From assembly GCA_023249105.1 (NCBI GenBank), contig JAHFDG010000020.1, forward strand, positions 1-59,542: DNA of 59,542 bases. Reading direction: 5' to 3'. The stretch comes from Candidatus Methanoperedens sp. Lineage in GTDB: Archaea; Halobacteriota; Methanosarcinia; Methanosarcinales; Methanoperedenaceae. The position numbers were made by a program, and so were the translations under genes. Under the pieces are notes generated by a model. The model ran no database searches. It was given only the letters and a program-made list of their open reading frames with translations, and was not told the DNA's origin. How positions within the stretch are numbered: position 1 is the stretch's first letter; every line of letters starts with the position of its first letter. Below, piece by piece: positions 35,698 to 44,729 of the stretch.

Positions 35698-37446
35698 ATG
35701 GAAAAAAACAAGCTTACCTGGAAAATTGGCGGAAAGGCAGGGGAAGGCGTCATGGCAACCGGCATCATTTTCGCCCAGTCAGGCTCACGCGGCGGCCTGC
35801 ATGTGTATGATATCAATGAATATCCCTCGCTCATTAAAGGCGGTCATAACACATTACAGGTGAGGGTGGAAGACAGGGAGATATTTTCACAGGTGAAGGG
35901 TGTCAACGTGTTGATAGCCCTGAATAAAGAAACAATACTCATGCACAGGGATGAACTCACTTCAGGCGGCGGGATAATATACGACAGCGCTGAAGTTTTA
36001 GACCGTAAAGAAATCAGGGAAGATATCAGGCTATATCCAGTGCCGTTTAATAACATAATCAAAGAAATCGGCGCAGAGACGATTATGAAAAACAATGTTG
36101 CCCTGGGCGCTTCGATTGCTCTTATCGATTATGATTTTGATATTGTTGCAGGTGTTATCAGGGACACGTTCAAACGAAAAGGAGACCGGATAATCAATGA
36201 TAATACGATGGCCGCTAAAGCCGGATATGATTATTTAAAAAAGAATTTCCCGGACGATTTCAATTACAAGCTTGAAAAAATCGGGACTGGCGGGCGTATG
36301 ATGCTTACAGGCAACGATGCCATCTGCATGGGGGCTATCAAAGCAGGATGCAAGTTCTATTCGGCTTATCCCATGACTCCCGCTTCTTCTATATTGCATT
36401 TCATGGCAGCCCAGGAGCGGCGGTTCAATATCGTGGTTAAACACACGGAGGATGAGATTTCGGCAATAAACATGGCAATCGGCGCGGGTTTTGCAGGTGT
36501 GCGGGCTATGTGCGGCACATCAGGCGGCGGGTTCTGTCTTATGTCAGAGGGCTACGGTCTTGCTGGGATGATTGAGGTTCCGGTTGTAATAATCATGGCG
36601 ATGCGCCCTGGTCCAAGCACAGGCATGCCCACATGGTCTGAGCAGGGCGACCTTAAATTCGTGCTCAACGTTTCACAGGGTGATTTCCCGCGACCTGTTC
36701 TCATCCCCGGTGATAACGAGGAATGTTTCTACATGACACAGGAAGCGTTTAACATTGCTGAAAAATACCAGACCCCGGTTATTGTACTGACAGATAAGAA
36801 CCTCGCGGAAAGCCATAAGACTACAGAAAAGTTCGACCAGCGAAGGATTACAATAGACCGCGGCGTTTACGCTACAGCGTCGGAGCTTGCCGCTTCTGAT
36901 GAAAAAACTTTTTTCAAGAGATACAAGTATACAGAAAATGGCGTTTCCCCGAGAACCATACCGGGGATGAAAAAAGGAATATACACTGCCACAAGCGACG
37001 AGCATGATGAAGAAGGTAACATCACGGAAGATACCGGTAACAGGACAAAAATGATGGAAAAAAGGATGAGGAAGCTTGATTCGCTTGCAAAGGAGCTGAA
37101 GCAGCCAGAGATGGTTGGACCGCGCGATGCAGCCGTCACTATTATAGCAACAGGTTCGACAAAAGGCCCGATAAAAGAGGCTATGATGATGCTTGAAAAA
37201 GATGGCGTCACGGTGAATTACCTCCAGATATTGTATTTAAGTCCTTTCCCTTCTGAAAAAGTGGCAAGCGTTATGGATTCTGCCAGGAAGACTGTTGTAG
37301 TTGAGAATAATTTCACGGGACAGCTTGCGGATATTATCAGGGAAAAAACGGGAAAGAGCGTGGGCCGCAGGATTTTGAAATACGACGGGCGCCCCTTTTA
37401 TCCTGAAGAAATACACCGCGAAATTATGGAGGTGGCGCATGGTTAG
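35698..37446 (+). CDS. korA: 2-oxoacid:ferredoxin oxidoreductase, fused gamma-alpha subunit
   Basis: This 582-residue protein has an N-terminal gamma domain (GGKAGEGVMATGIIFAQ near residues 12-28, about 1-185) and then the alpha domain with GNDAICMGAIKAGCKFYSAY-type start, PMTPASSIL and KHTEDEISAINMAIGA. This layout is that of KorA-type enzymes, which oxidise 2-oxoglutarate or related acids to acyl-CoA with ferredoxin as acceptor. The partner beta subunit overlaps by 8 nt. There is no delta ferredoxin subunit nearby. Substrate choice among 2-oxoacids is inferred. Confidence 0.85.
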   Translation: MEKNKLTWKIGGKAGEGVMATGIIFAQSGSRGGLHVYDINEYPSLIKGGHNTLQVRVEDREIFSQVKGVNVLIALNKETILMHRDELTSGGGIIYDSAEVLDRKEIREDIRLYPVPFNNIIKEIGAETIMKNNVALGASIALIDYDFDIVAGVIRDTFKRKGDRIINDNTMAAKAGYDYLKKNFPDDFNYKLEKIGTGGRMMLTGNDAICMGAIKAGCKFYSAYPMTPASSILHFMAAQERRFNIVVKHTEDEISAINMAIGAGFAGVRAMCGTSGGGFCLMSEGYGLAGMIEVPVVIIMAMRPGPSTGMPTWSEQGDLKFVLNVSQGDFPRPVLIPGDNEECFYMTQEAFNIAEKYQTPVIVLTDKNLAESHKTTEKFDQRRITIDRGVYATASELAASDEKTFFKRYKYTENGVSPRTIPGMKKGIYTATSDEHDEEGNITEDTGNRTKMMEKRMRKLDSLAKELKQPEMVGPRDAAVTIIATGSTKGPIKEAMMMLEKDGVTVNYLQILYLSPFPSEKVASVMDSARKTVVVENNFTGQLADIIREKTGKSVGRRILKYDGRPFYPEEIHREIMEVAHG

Positions 37447-38296
37447 GATGATCGATATTAATGCGATAGATAAGCCCAACTGGTGTCCGGGCTGCGGCGA
37501 TTTCGGCATACTTCTTGCACTTAAAGGCGCGATAGTCGAACTCAATATCGAGCCTGAGAATATTGCTATTATTTCGGGAATAGGCTGCTCCGGGAAAGTT
37601 CCGCACTGGCTGCGAACATACGGACTGCACGGCATCCATGGCAGGCCGTTGCCCGTAGCTGCTGCAACAAGGCTTTCAAACCATGAACTTACAGTTTTCG
37701 CTGTGGGCGGGGATGGCGATGGCTACGGCATCGGGATGTGCCATTTCATTCATGCGATGAGAAGGAATATCGACATGACCTATATCGTGCACAATAATAT
37801 GATATACGGGCTTACCACAGGCCAGACCTCCCCGACAAGCGAGAAGGGGATGAGAACCAAATCCACGCCTTCGGGTGTTATCGAGGTGCCAGTGAACCCC
37901 ATTGCTCTTGCCATTTCCTCAGGCGCAACATTTATTGCGCGAAGTTTTGCAGGCGATGTTAAGCATCTCCAGAAAACAATTGTGGACGCCGTGAAACACA
38001 GGGGTTTCTCATTGATTGATGTGTTCCAGCCGTGTGTGAGTTTTAACCATGTCAACACGTATGACTGGTACAAGCAGAGGATTTATGACCTCCAGGCAGC
38101 GGGACATAATACAGGGGATAAAATGGCAGCTTTTGTAAAATCGCAGGAATGGGGCGAGAAAATACCTATCGGCGTGTTTTATGAGGTGCTGTCGCCCACG
38201 TATGAGGATGAACTCCCGCAGATTAAGGAGATGCCGCTTGTGAAGCAGGCGATTGACAATGTTGATATAAGCAAGCTGATGGATGATTTTGTGTAA
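37439..38296 (+). CDS. korB: 2-oxoacid:ferredoxin oxidoreductase, beta subunit
   Basis: This 285-residue beta subunit binds thiamine diphosphate (GGDGDGYGIGMCHFIHAMRR and VHNNMIYGLTTGQTSPTS) and an Fe-S cluster (NWCPGCGDFG, GIGCSGK and QPCVSFN supply four Cys). The cluster passes electrons to ferredoxin. With the fused KorA it forms an oxygen-sensitive two-subunit enzyme used for biosynthesis from acetyl-CoA in methanogen-related archaea. Confidence 0.88.
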   Translation: MVRMIDINAIDKPNWCPGCGDFGILLALKGAIVELNIEPENIAIISGIGCSGKVPHWLRTYGLHGIHGRPLPVAAATRLSNHELTVFAVGGDGDGYGIGMCHFIHAMRRNIDMTYIVHNNMIYGLTTGQTSPTSEKGMRTKSTPSGVIEVPVNPIALAISSGATFIARSFAGDVKHLQKTIVDAVKHRGFSLIDVFQPCVSFNHVNTYDWYKQRIYDLQAAGHNTGDKMAAFVKSQEWGEKIPIGVFYEVLSPTYEDELPQIKEMPLVKQAIDNVDISKLMDDFV

Positions 38297-38351
38297 AGAT
38301 TTAAATCATATGCGTTCTTAAATAGGTCTATAAATATTTCAGGAGAGTAAG

Positions 38352-39587
38352 ATGCCAGAAGAATATATAGTTGCAGATAATTTCAACCTTGCATTGAGCA
38401 ATTTTGATCCATCTTATCCTTTACCTGCCGATTGTCCATTTCATGTAGAGAGGGAAGACAAGCCACTTGATAGGCTGAAAACAGCCCTTTTAATTGAGCA
38501 TAAACAGACTCCCAAGTACTTTTTCTCTGGACACCGAGGATGTGGAAAATCGACAGAACTTAACAATCTTGCTGCTGACAATGATATTAATCAGAAATTT
38601 TATGTTGTCAAGTATTCAGTGAAAGACGTTTGCGATGTTAACAATCTTAATTATATTGATGTGTTGTTTTCTATTGGCGCACAATTGTACATTCAATATG
38701 TTGAAGCGGGAAAAGAACTGAGTTTGGAGTTGAAAAAAGACCTTGAGAACTGGGAAAAGAGCATAGAAAAGACTTTTGAAGAGAAAACATCACTTAGAAC
38801 TTCATTGGGCGCTGGGCTTAAAGCGTTTTTTTTCACAATGCAGGCAAAAATTAAGACAGAAGATTCTACACGAAAAATAATCAGGGAAAAAATTGAGCCC
38901 AAGCTTTCTGAGCTTATTGATAAAATAAATCTTATAATTGCTGATATCGAAGGCAAAGAAAAGAAAAAGGTGCTGGTGTTGATAGATGACCTTGATAAAC
39001 CCGGTTTAGACAGGGCAAAGGAAATCTTTTACAATAATTATACCGCCATTACGCAGCCTAAATGCTATATTGTTTATACTGTGCCGATTTCTATTATGTT
39101 CACCCAGGAGAGCACTACACTAAGAGATTATCAGTTTTTCCTTCCTAACATCAAGCTGCATCCGAAAAATGATAGAAATAGCAAGCATGAGCCTGGTTAC
39201 AGGGTTATGAGAAACTTTATTTTTAAACGAATGAAGGAAGAGCTAATCGAGTCTGATGCATTGGAGCTTGCCATCAAAATGGGCGCTGGAGTGTTCAGGG
39301 AAACCGCAAGGATAATGCAAATCGCAGCGTACAGCGCAATAGAGCATAAAAGGACTAAGATAATAAAAGAAGATATAGAAAGAGCCGAGCGGGAGATCAG
39401 GAGTGACTTTAAACGTATTTTACGCTCTGAAGATTACGATAGCCTTAAAGAAATTTATGCTTGTAACGAAATATGCGGGATAGAAAAGATAGGGCATTTA
39501 TTGCATAATCTAAGCGTTCTCGAATATGTTAATTATGAAAACTGGTGCGACATACATCCTACGCTTGAAAAACTAATTAACCCATGA
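38352..39587 (+). CDS. P-loop ATPase paired with a TPR protein
   Basis: This 411-residue protein has a Walker A motif GHRGCGKST at 60-68 and a Walker B VLVLIDDLDK at 207-216. The N-terminal lead includes VEREDKPLDRLKTALL, as in ORC/STAND-like NTPases that load on partners. The C-terminal third looks like a winged-helix-type region. It has GGAGAG-type ribosome binding site AGGAGAG just before the ATG. The next gene overlaps by 4 nt and encodes a TPR protein, so the two proteins probably work together as a sensor-switch pair. The function is unknown. Confidence 0.75.
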   Translation: MPEEYIVADNFNLALSNFDPSYPLPADCPFHVEREDKPLDRLKTALLIEHKQTPKYFFSGHRGCGKSTELNNLAADNDINQKFYVVKYSVKDVCDVNNLNYIDVLFSIGAQLYIQYVEAGKELSLELKKDLENWEKSIEKTFEEKTSLRTSLGAGLKAFFFTMQAKIKTEDSTRKIIREKIEPKLSELIDKINLIIADIEGKEKKKVLVLIDDLDKPGLDRAKEIFYNNYTAITQPKCYIVYTVPISIMFTQESTTLRDYQFFLPNIKLHPKNDRNSKHEPGYRVMRNFIFKRMKEELIESDALELAIKMGAGVFRETARIMQIAAYSAIEHKRTKIIKEDIERAEREIRSDFKRILRSEDYDSLKEIYACNEICGIEKIGHLLHNLSVLEYVNYENWCDIHPTLEKLINP

Positions 39588-41008
39588 TAGAAGAAAAAGA
39601 GCCATTCGAGATACGCGTTTCACGGCTGGGGGGTTATTTGACACGCGCCTACGAGCATAATAAACCGTCTATTCTCTTTGCATTGTATCTGAGTGAATTT
39701 TTGCGCTCTGATGCTGAAAAATCTCTTGAAAAATTATTGAAGGAACAGGGACTTGATATCTTAAATGTTGATGCAGGAGAACATAAAGATCTGCCAGCCC
39801 TTTTCTCATCAATAAATTCAAATAATACCGTTTTTTTCGTGCATAACATTGAAAAGAGTTTTCCAGAATCTCTCCAGTATTTAAATTTTAAGCGGGAAGA
39901 ACTAATTGAGCATCATGCCAAGGTTGTATTCTGGGTAAAAGAGGAAGAGCTTGCACGTATCAGCACAGGGGCGCCTGATTTCTTTGCTTTCAGGAACCGT
40001 GTGGTAGAGTTTATGGAAGTACCCACTGCGGAAGAGCGCAGACCTGCTCTCGTTGAATTTGCTTCAGAGATTGAATATAAATCACTTGATGAGATCAAGC
40101 GCAGTATCGAATTAAAAGAGAAGCTGCTGTCTGAGCTTTCCAATGAAGCTGAAATAAGCGAATACCTGCTAGGTTCGCTTGGAGTATTATATTCTAAAAT
40201 CAGTTTTTATAAAAAATCGATTGAGTATGGCGAAAAAGCCTTAAGGATAGCACAGGAAATTGGAGACAAGAAAGGTGAAGGTGCGCGACTTGGAAACCTA
40301 GGAATCGCTTATTTTCTTCAAGGAGATGCACGGAAAGCTATTGAATATCATGAAAAGGCGCTGAAGATTGCTCAGGAAATTAAAGATAGGCGAGGGGAAA
40401 GCAGACGGCTCGGGGGATTAGGCAGTGCTTACACTTTTTTGGGTAATGCTCGGAAAGCTATTGAATATTATGAAAAGGCATTGAAGATTGCTCGGGAAAT
40501 TGGAGACAAAAAAGGTGAAGGCGTATGGCTTGGAAACCTTGGCAATGCTGTACAAAATGTAGGCGATACGAAAAAAGCCATCGATTATTATGAAAAAGCT
40601 TTTAAAATCGCTCAGGAAATTGAAGACAAGGAAAATGAGGGCGTAATCCTTGCAAACCTTGGCAATGTTTCAAGTGCTCTAGGAGATACGAAAAAAGCCA
40701 TCGATTATTATGAAAAATCCTTGAAAATTTTTCAAGAAATCGGAGAAAGAAAAAATGAAGGTATTTCTCTAAACAATCTGGGTGTTTGCTTCAAAAATGA
40801 CAAGAAATACCAAGAAGCGCTCGCATGCTACCTGCTCGCCAAAGATATACGCACCCAGATAGAAGACCCAGATCTTAAACAAACTGAAGCAAATCTCAAA
40901 AACCTCAAAGAGGAACTCGGCGAAAAAGATTTTGAAAAACTTGAAGCAGAGGTAGCGCCAAGAGCAGCGGAAATTGTACGAAAGATACTGGAAGGAACTT
41001 CGGTTTGA
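39584..41008 (+). CDS. TPR-repeat protein with N-terminal P-loop-derived domain, partner of the ATPase
   Basis: This 474-residue protein has an N-terminal domain of about 165 residues (SILFALYLSEFLRSDAEKSL, NTVFFVHNIEK, AKVVFWVKEEELARI, PDFFAFRNRVVEF). It looks like a P-loop NTPase fold without the usual Walker A. Six tandem TPR repeats of 40 residues follow (each like LGNLGNAY..GD..KAIEYYEKALKIAQEIGD), similar in kind to LGN/Pins. They are encoded by 120-nt units at about 40170-40870 that are alike enough to recombine. The pair resembles combinations seen near bacterial sensors and defence genes. No effector domain is visible. Confidence 0.75.
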   Translation: MIEEKEPFEIRVSRLGGYLTRAYEHNKPSILFALYLSEFLRSDAEKSLEKLLKEQGLDILNVDAGEHKDLPALFSSINSNNTVFFVHNIEKSFPESLQYLNFKREELIEHHAKVVFWVKEEELARISTGAPDFFAFRNRVVEFMEVPTAEERRPALVEFASEIEYKSLDEIKRSIELKEKLLSELSNEAEISEYLLGSLGVLYSKISFYKKSIEYGEKALRIAQEIGDKKGEGARLGNLGIAYFLQGDARKAIEYHEKALKIAQEIKDRRGESRRLGGLGSAYTFLGNARKAIEYYEKALKIAREIGDKKGEGVWLGNLGNAVQNVGDTKKAIDYYEKAFKIAQEIEDKENEGVILANLGNVSSALGDTKKAIDYYEKSLKIFQEIGERKNEGISLNNLGVCFKNDKKYQEALACYLLAKDIRTQIEDPDLKQTEANLKNLKEELGEKDFEKLEAEVAPRAAEIVRKILEGTSV

Positions 41009-41056
41009 AGTGGTTTTTCAATCGGATGCCTCTAAAGAAAGATTAGCATCTCAATA

Positions 41057-41605
41057 CTACGCATGAGGGAAGAGTTTTGGGACTTTCTTCCCATACTCAA
41101 TATACTCGCTGCCAAACCTCGCCCTTAAATCCTCCTCCTCAGCATCCGCAATATGCGAGAGCACAACCGCAAGCGCGAATGAATAAACGGCGCCGAGTGC
41201 CGAACCCGCAAACACGGCAAGCCCGAAAGCGCCGATAATCCCGCCTGAATACATGGGGTGGCGGGCATATTTAAACGGACCGTTTATTATCATTTTACTA
41301 TCCGGGACAAAAACCGCTTTCCGAAGCGTATACATGCCCCAGAAAATGAATAATAGACCCGCAGCGAATAAAAATAGTCCGAGAGCTCGAATTAATGGAT
41401 GAACTGTATTGCAGTCTCTTGAAATCAGCCAGAAATAGAGAATTATGTTAGTTAAAACAATGAAAACATGAAGCGAGACAAGGAATATTCTTGTGCCGCG
41501 GGTGAAGCCGGAAAATCCTTTTGACTTCCTATATTTGAGAGCGATTATGTAGTAGGTGATAACCATATACGAGATTATCAGAATGAATTCAAAATATAGA
41601 TTCAT
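41057..41605 (-). CDS. Membrane methyltransferase of the isoprenylcysteine carboxyl methyltransferase type
   Basis: This 182-residue protein has about four membrane helices and the C-terminal SAM-binding signature INGPFKYARHPMYSGGIIG (about 107-125) followed by EEEDLRARFGSEYIEYGKKV. That is the ICMT/PEMT-like pattern. The family methylates lipids, cysteine carboxylates or other hydrophobic targets. The real substrate is not known. It is monocistronic and followed by a hairpin repeat. Confidence 0.8.
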   Translation of the reverse strand: MNLYFEFILIISYMVITYYIIALKYRKSKGFSGFTRGTRIFLVSLHVFIVLTNIILYFWLISRDCNTVHPLIRALGLFLFAAGLLFIFWGMYTLRKAVFVPDSKMIINGPFKYARHPMYSGGIIGAFGLAVFAGSALGAVYSFALAVVLSHIADAEEEDLRARFGSEYIEYGKKVPKLFPHA

Positions 41606-41612
41606 AAAAATT

Positions 41613-41692
41613 TAACAACTAACTCGATACGAACTCAAAACGAACTCGTACTTTTCAACCGGAGTTCGTACAAGTCGTAACAGTTCGCTGTT
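41613..41692. repeat. Long inverted repeat of GAACTCGTACG units, copy 1
   Basis: The left arm has GATACGAACTC and ACGAACTCGTAC, and the right arm has GGAGTTCGTAC and GTCGTAACAGTTCG, so the RNA can fold into a long imperfect hairpin. The same units recur at 53921-53994 in another gap. It fills the space between the methyltransferase and iscU. Confidence 0.65.
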
Positions 41693-41700
41693 TATATAGC

Positions 41701-42138
41701 TCACTCACCCAATCCGTGTTCATGTTCATCCGCATGCTCTAATTTCGGAAGCTCCATCTTCTTCCCGGTTTTCTCAAGGTAATCCTTTATCGCCGCATGT
41801 AATCCGTCAGCAGCAAGGTTTGAGCAATGCATCTTGATTGGAGGCAGCCCGTCAAGCGCCTCCGCCACATCCCCGCGCGTAATTTTAAGAGCCTCTTCCA
41901 GGGTCTTCCCTTTTGCCATCTCGGTAATCATACTGCTTGTGGCAATCGCCGCGCCGCATCCGAAAGTCTTGAACTTCACATCCAGAAGCCTGTTATCTTT
42001 TACCTTGATATAAATCCACATAAGGTCGCCGCATACAGGGTTTCCGACTTTTCCAATCCCATCGGCATCCTTTATTTCACCCACATTTCGTGGATTGGCA
42101 AAATGTTCCATCACTTTTTCGCTGTAACCGTCTGTCAT
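41701..42138 (-). CDS. iscU: Fe-S cluster scaffold protein IscU/NifU
   Basis: This 145-residue scaffold has the three ligand cysteines C36 (GNPVCGD, with Asp38), C61 (FGCGAA) and C105 (KMHCSNL). It receives sulfur from IscS and iron to build an Fe-S cluster before handing it on. The C-terminal tail HADEHEHGLGE is His-rich, which is common in archaeal forms. The iscS gene lies upstream on the same strand across a 206-nt gap that contains a hairpin repeat. It supplies the clusters needed by KorAB and YkgJ-type proteins. Confidence 0.93.
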   Translation of the reverse strand: MTDGYSEKVMEHFANPRNVGEIKDADGIGKVGNPVCGDLMWIYIKVKDNRLLDVKFKTFGCGAAIATSSMITEMAKGKTLEEALKITRGDVAEALDGLPPIKMHCSNLAADGLHAAIKDYLEKTGKKMELPKLEHADEHEHGLGE

Positions 42139-42220
42139 TTTCTTACCTTTGTTAATCCCGATAATATATCAATCTTTTTCATCAATCCTTGAGACTTTTT
42201 ATTATTTTCTGGTTTGATAA

Positions 42221-42287
42221 ACCACAGAGAGCACAGAGGACACAGAGAAAAGCGACAACTCTCTGTGCTCTCTGTGTGCTCTGTGGT
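42221..42287. repeat. Long hairpin of CACAGAG units
   Basis: The left arm ACCACAGAGAGCACAGAGG(ACACAGAGA) and the right arm TCTCTGTGCTCTCTGTG(TGCTCTGTGGT) pair with few mismatches over about 28 nt, with a loop of about 11 nt. It lies between iscS and iscU, so it may act on the mRNA. I recall such CACAGAG tracts in many environmental genomes. Confidence 0.7.
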
Positions 42288-42344
42288 CGATTATTCTTAC
42301 TTGGATTCATTTGTCCAGAAAAAATTAGAAAGTCACCAATCTTT

Positions 42345-43505
42345 TCAAATGGGGTTAGCAAGCGGCGAAATCATTCGCAATTTATTCACGATTCCGGGCA
42401 ATTCCGAAACCACATAATCCACATCTTCCTGCGTGTTCCCGCGCCCCAGGGTCAATCTGAGAGAACCGTGCGCCTCTTCGGGTTTCAAGCCAATCGCCAT
42501 GAGAACATGAGATGGCTCAAGGGACGTGGATGAACATGCCGAACCCGTTGATGCAGCCACGCTTTTCATATCAAGGTTCAATATCATGGATTCACCTTCA
42601 ATGAAACTGAACCTGACATTCGCATTATTGGGAAGGCGATTTACAGGATGACCGTTAAGATAGGAATCCTTGATTTCAAGGATTCCTTTAATTAGCCTGT
42701 CTCTTAAGCCTGCCACTCTTTCCTCATCGGGAAGGCGCTCCTTTGCAAGTTCGCATGCTTTCCCGAAACCTACAATCCCGGGTACATTTTCAGTACTTGA
42801 ACGGATATTCCTTTCATGTCCGCCGCCATGCAATTGGGGTTCCACGAATGTGCCTTTGCGAAGATAAAGTGCTCCCACGCCTTTTGGCCCGTATATTTTA
42901 TGGGCGCTTATGGATAACAGCGAAACGCCAAGAGCATCCACGTTCACTGGGATTTTTCCTGATGTCTGGACCGCATCGGTATGAAATGGGATATTCTTTT
43001 CCTTAGCGATTTTGCCAATCTCCTCAATGGGCTGGATTGTCCCGATCTCGTTATTGGCATGCATGATGGTTATCAAAATCGTCTGGGGTGTGATGGCTTT
43101 TTCAACGTCCTTCGGGTTCACAAGCCCGTCTTTGTCTACAGGCATGTAGGTGACCTTGAATCCCTGGGTTTCAAGATATTTGCAGGTGTGCAGAACGGCA
43201 TGATGTTCAATCGAGCTTGTAATGATATGGTCGCCCTTTTTCCTGTTCCTGTACGCAATCCCTTTTATTGCAAGGTTGTCCGATTCCGTGCCGCTGCCCG
43301 TGAATATTATCTCTTCTTTTTTTGCTCCTATGAGGTCGGCGACTTTCTGCCGTGATTCCTCAATTGCCCTTCTTGCCTGTCTTCCGATTGTGTAAAGGCT
43401 TGAAGGATTGCCAAACTTTTCAGAAAAATAAGGGAGCATGGCATCAACGACCAGAGGGTCAACAGGCGTCGTAGCGCTGTGGTCCATGTATACTTGTCTT
43501 GTCAT
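42345..43505 (-). CDS. iscS: Cysteine desulfurase IscS/NifS
   Basis: This 386-residue PLP enzyme has the PLP lysine K203 in SISAHKIYGPKG, the active-site cysteine C324 in STGSACSS, and MDHSATTPVD at the start. It takes sulfur from cysteine and passes it to IscU. Length is normal for group I NifS-like desulfurases. The C-terminal part after the active cysteine (HVLMAIGLKPEEAHGSLRLT) is typical. Confidence 0.95.
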   Translation of the reverse strand: MTRQVYMDHSATTPVDPLVVDAMLPYFSEKFGNPSSLYTIGRQARRAIEESRQKVADLIGAKKEEIIFTGSGTESDNLAIKGIAYRNRKKGDHIITSSIEHHAVLHTCKYLETQGFKVTYMPVDKDGLVNPKDVEKAITPQTILITIMHANNEIGTIQPIEEIGKIAKEKNIPFHTDAVQTSGKIPVNVDALGVSLLSISAHKIYGPKGVGALYLRKGTFVEPQLHGGGHERNIRSSTENVPGIVGFGKACELAKERLPDEERVAGLRDRLIKGILEIKDSYLNGHPVNRLPNNANVRFSFIEGESMILNLDMKSVAASTGSACSSTSLEPSHVLMAIGLKPEEAHGSLRLTLGRGNTQEDVDYVVSELPGIVNKLRMISPLANPI

Positions 43506-43622
43506 AATTTATGGTATGTCCTATCTTTTGAATATACTTAACGATAATGTCGTTTAATCATATTTAATGATTTATCATTAAGTTCCAGAGGAAATAAAGG
43601 GGTCTAAAAGAATAAGATAATG

Positions 43623-43696
43623 TGCCCAGACCCGGACTTGAACCGGGGACATCTGCGTCTTCAGCGCAGCGCTCTCCCAGGCTGAGCTATCTGGGC
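43623..43696 (-). tRNA. tRNA-Phe (anticodon GAA)
   Basis: The acceptor stem GCCCAGA/TCTGGGC, D arm GCTCAGCCTGGGAGAGC, anticodon stem-loop CTGCG-CTGAAGA-CGCAG and T arm CCCGGTTCAAGTCCGGG are complete. The discriminator is A73, no intron is present and CCA is not encoded. It lies in the gap upstream of iscS. Confidence 0.93.
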
Positions 43697-43796
43697 ACAC
43701 AGGATGCTTATAATTGCTGACCACGTATATCTATCCTTCGGAAAATTGCATAGGAACCAGACTGAATCACGGGTGATAGTGTGTTTATCCCCAAGA

Positions 43797-43807
43797 CTTA
43801 ATATAAT
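43797..43807 (+). promoter_or_regulatory. TATA box of the MoxR operon
   Basis: CTTAATATAAT lies about 35 nt before the ATG at 43839. The predicted RNA start near 43830 is close to a GGTGG Shine-Dalgarno sequence just before the start codon. It would drive the first gene and MoxR. Confidence 0.5.
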
Positions 43808-43838
43808 TCATGTCAATAGAGCCAGAGAAGGTGGCTGA

Positions 43839-44717
43839 ATGAACGAATTCCTAGATAAACTCCAAAAAATCAGGTCAGGATTTTTTAGTCGAATGCGGTT
43901 GCTTTTCCTCCTCGATTTGATCAGCATATTCAGTATTTTCTATGCGCTACTCATAATCTTCCAGACGGAGTATTTCCTGGAAAAATCTTCCCTTTATCTT
44001 CCTATTCCAATCAATTTCATACCTCCTGCAATTGCTTTCATAATTGGAATAATCATTTCTTTATTACTACATAAGAATGATAAAAAGATCAATCTAAATC
44101 TCTTAATTGAAAATAAATATCCTGATTTGAAAGAGAAACTCAGGACAGCATATGATAACAGGACTGAAGCCAACATAATAGTCGATTCATTAAAAGATAA
44201 TGTTTCTGCCGCTCTCACAACTGTTTCATCTTCGCATCTTTTGTCTGCGGGCAAAACAGTCTTAAAAATACTGATAACGATAGTATTTATTTCAGGGGTT
44301 ACCGTGGTTTCATTAGACCCGGGGAAATATAGCATTCCCCCGGAAGTAATCACCAATTTTTCAACTACCATAACAGGCGCACCGGGAGACGCGCTGAATG
44401 AAACATTCAAGATTGAGGGGCGCCCCGAGGATTCTGAGAAGATGGGTACAAGCGGCGGAGGCGATATCTATGGAAAACCAAAGATAGCTTCCATCGAAGG
44501 AAAGAATATCGACCTCACCATTTACCAGGGCATGGGGACAGGTTTTACAATAAAGGAAGCAAGTCAGCAACAAAACCAGTTTATCAAGTCAGCGGCATTT
44601 CCTGTTGATGTTCTTGGCGCGAATGTTTCTGACGGGGGATACAGTCTCCTCATGAAAAAAACTGAGGCTGAAAAGAAATTAATAGAAGATTATGCGGTTG
44701 AACGGAGTAAGATATAA
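43839..44717 (+). CDS. Membrane protein of the MoxR/DUF58 operon (DUF7502-like)
   Basis: This 292-residue protein has membrane helices near 25-43, 55-75 and 141-160. The last one is followed by an outward-facing domain of about 110 residues with SIEGKNIDLTIYQGMGTGF. The layout matches a gene found at the start of MoxR-DUF58-vWA operons of haloarchaea. It may give the membrane anchor for the MoxR/vWA chaperone complex. The role is not proven. MoxR starts 12 nt later. Confidence 0.6.
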   Translation: MNEFLDKLQKIRSGFFSRMRLLFLLDLISIFSIFYALLIIFQTEYFLEKSSLYLPIPINFIPPAIAFIIGIIISLLLHKNDKKINLNLLIENKYPDLKEKLRTAYDNRTEANIIVDSLKDNVSAALTTVSSSHLLSAGKTVLKILITIVFISGVTVVSLDPGKYSIPPEVITNFSTTITGAPGDALNETFKIEGRPEDSEKMGTSGGGDIYGKPKIASIEGKNIDLTIYQGMGTGFTIKEASQQQNQFIKSAAFPVDVLGANVSDGGYSLLMKKTEAEKKLIEDYAVERSKI

Positions 44718-44729
44718 AAGAGGTAAAAC

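Noticed and set aside
40170-40870. Periodic 120-nt repeats as a non-coding satellite
   Set aside because: They are in frame and encode regular 40-residue TPR units.
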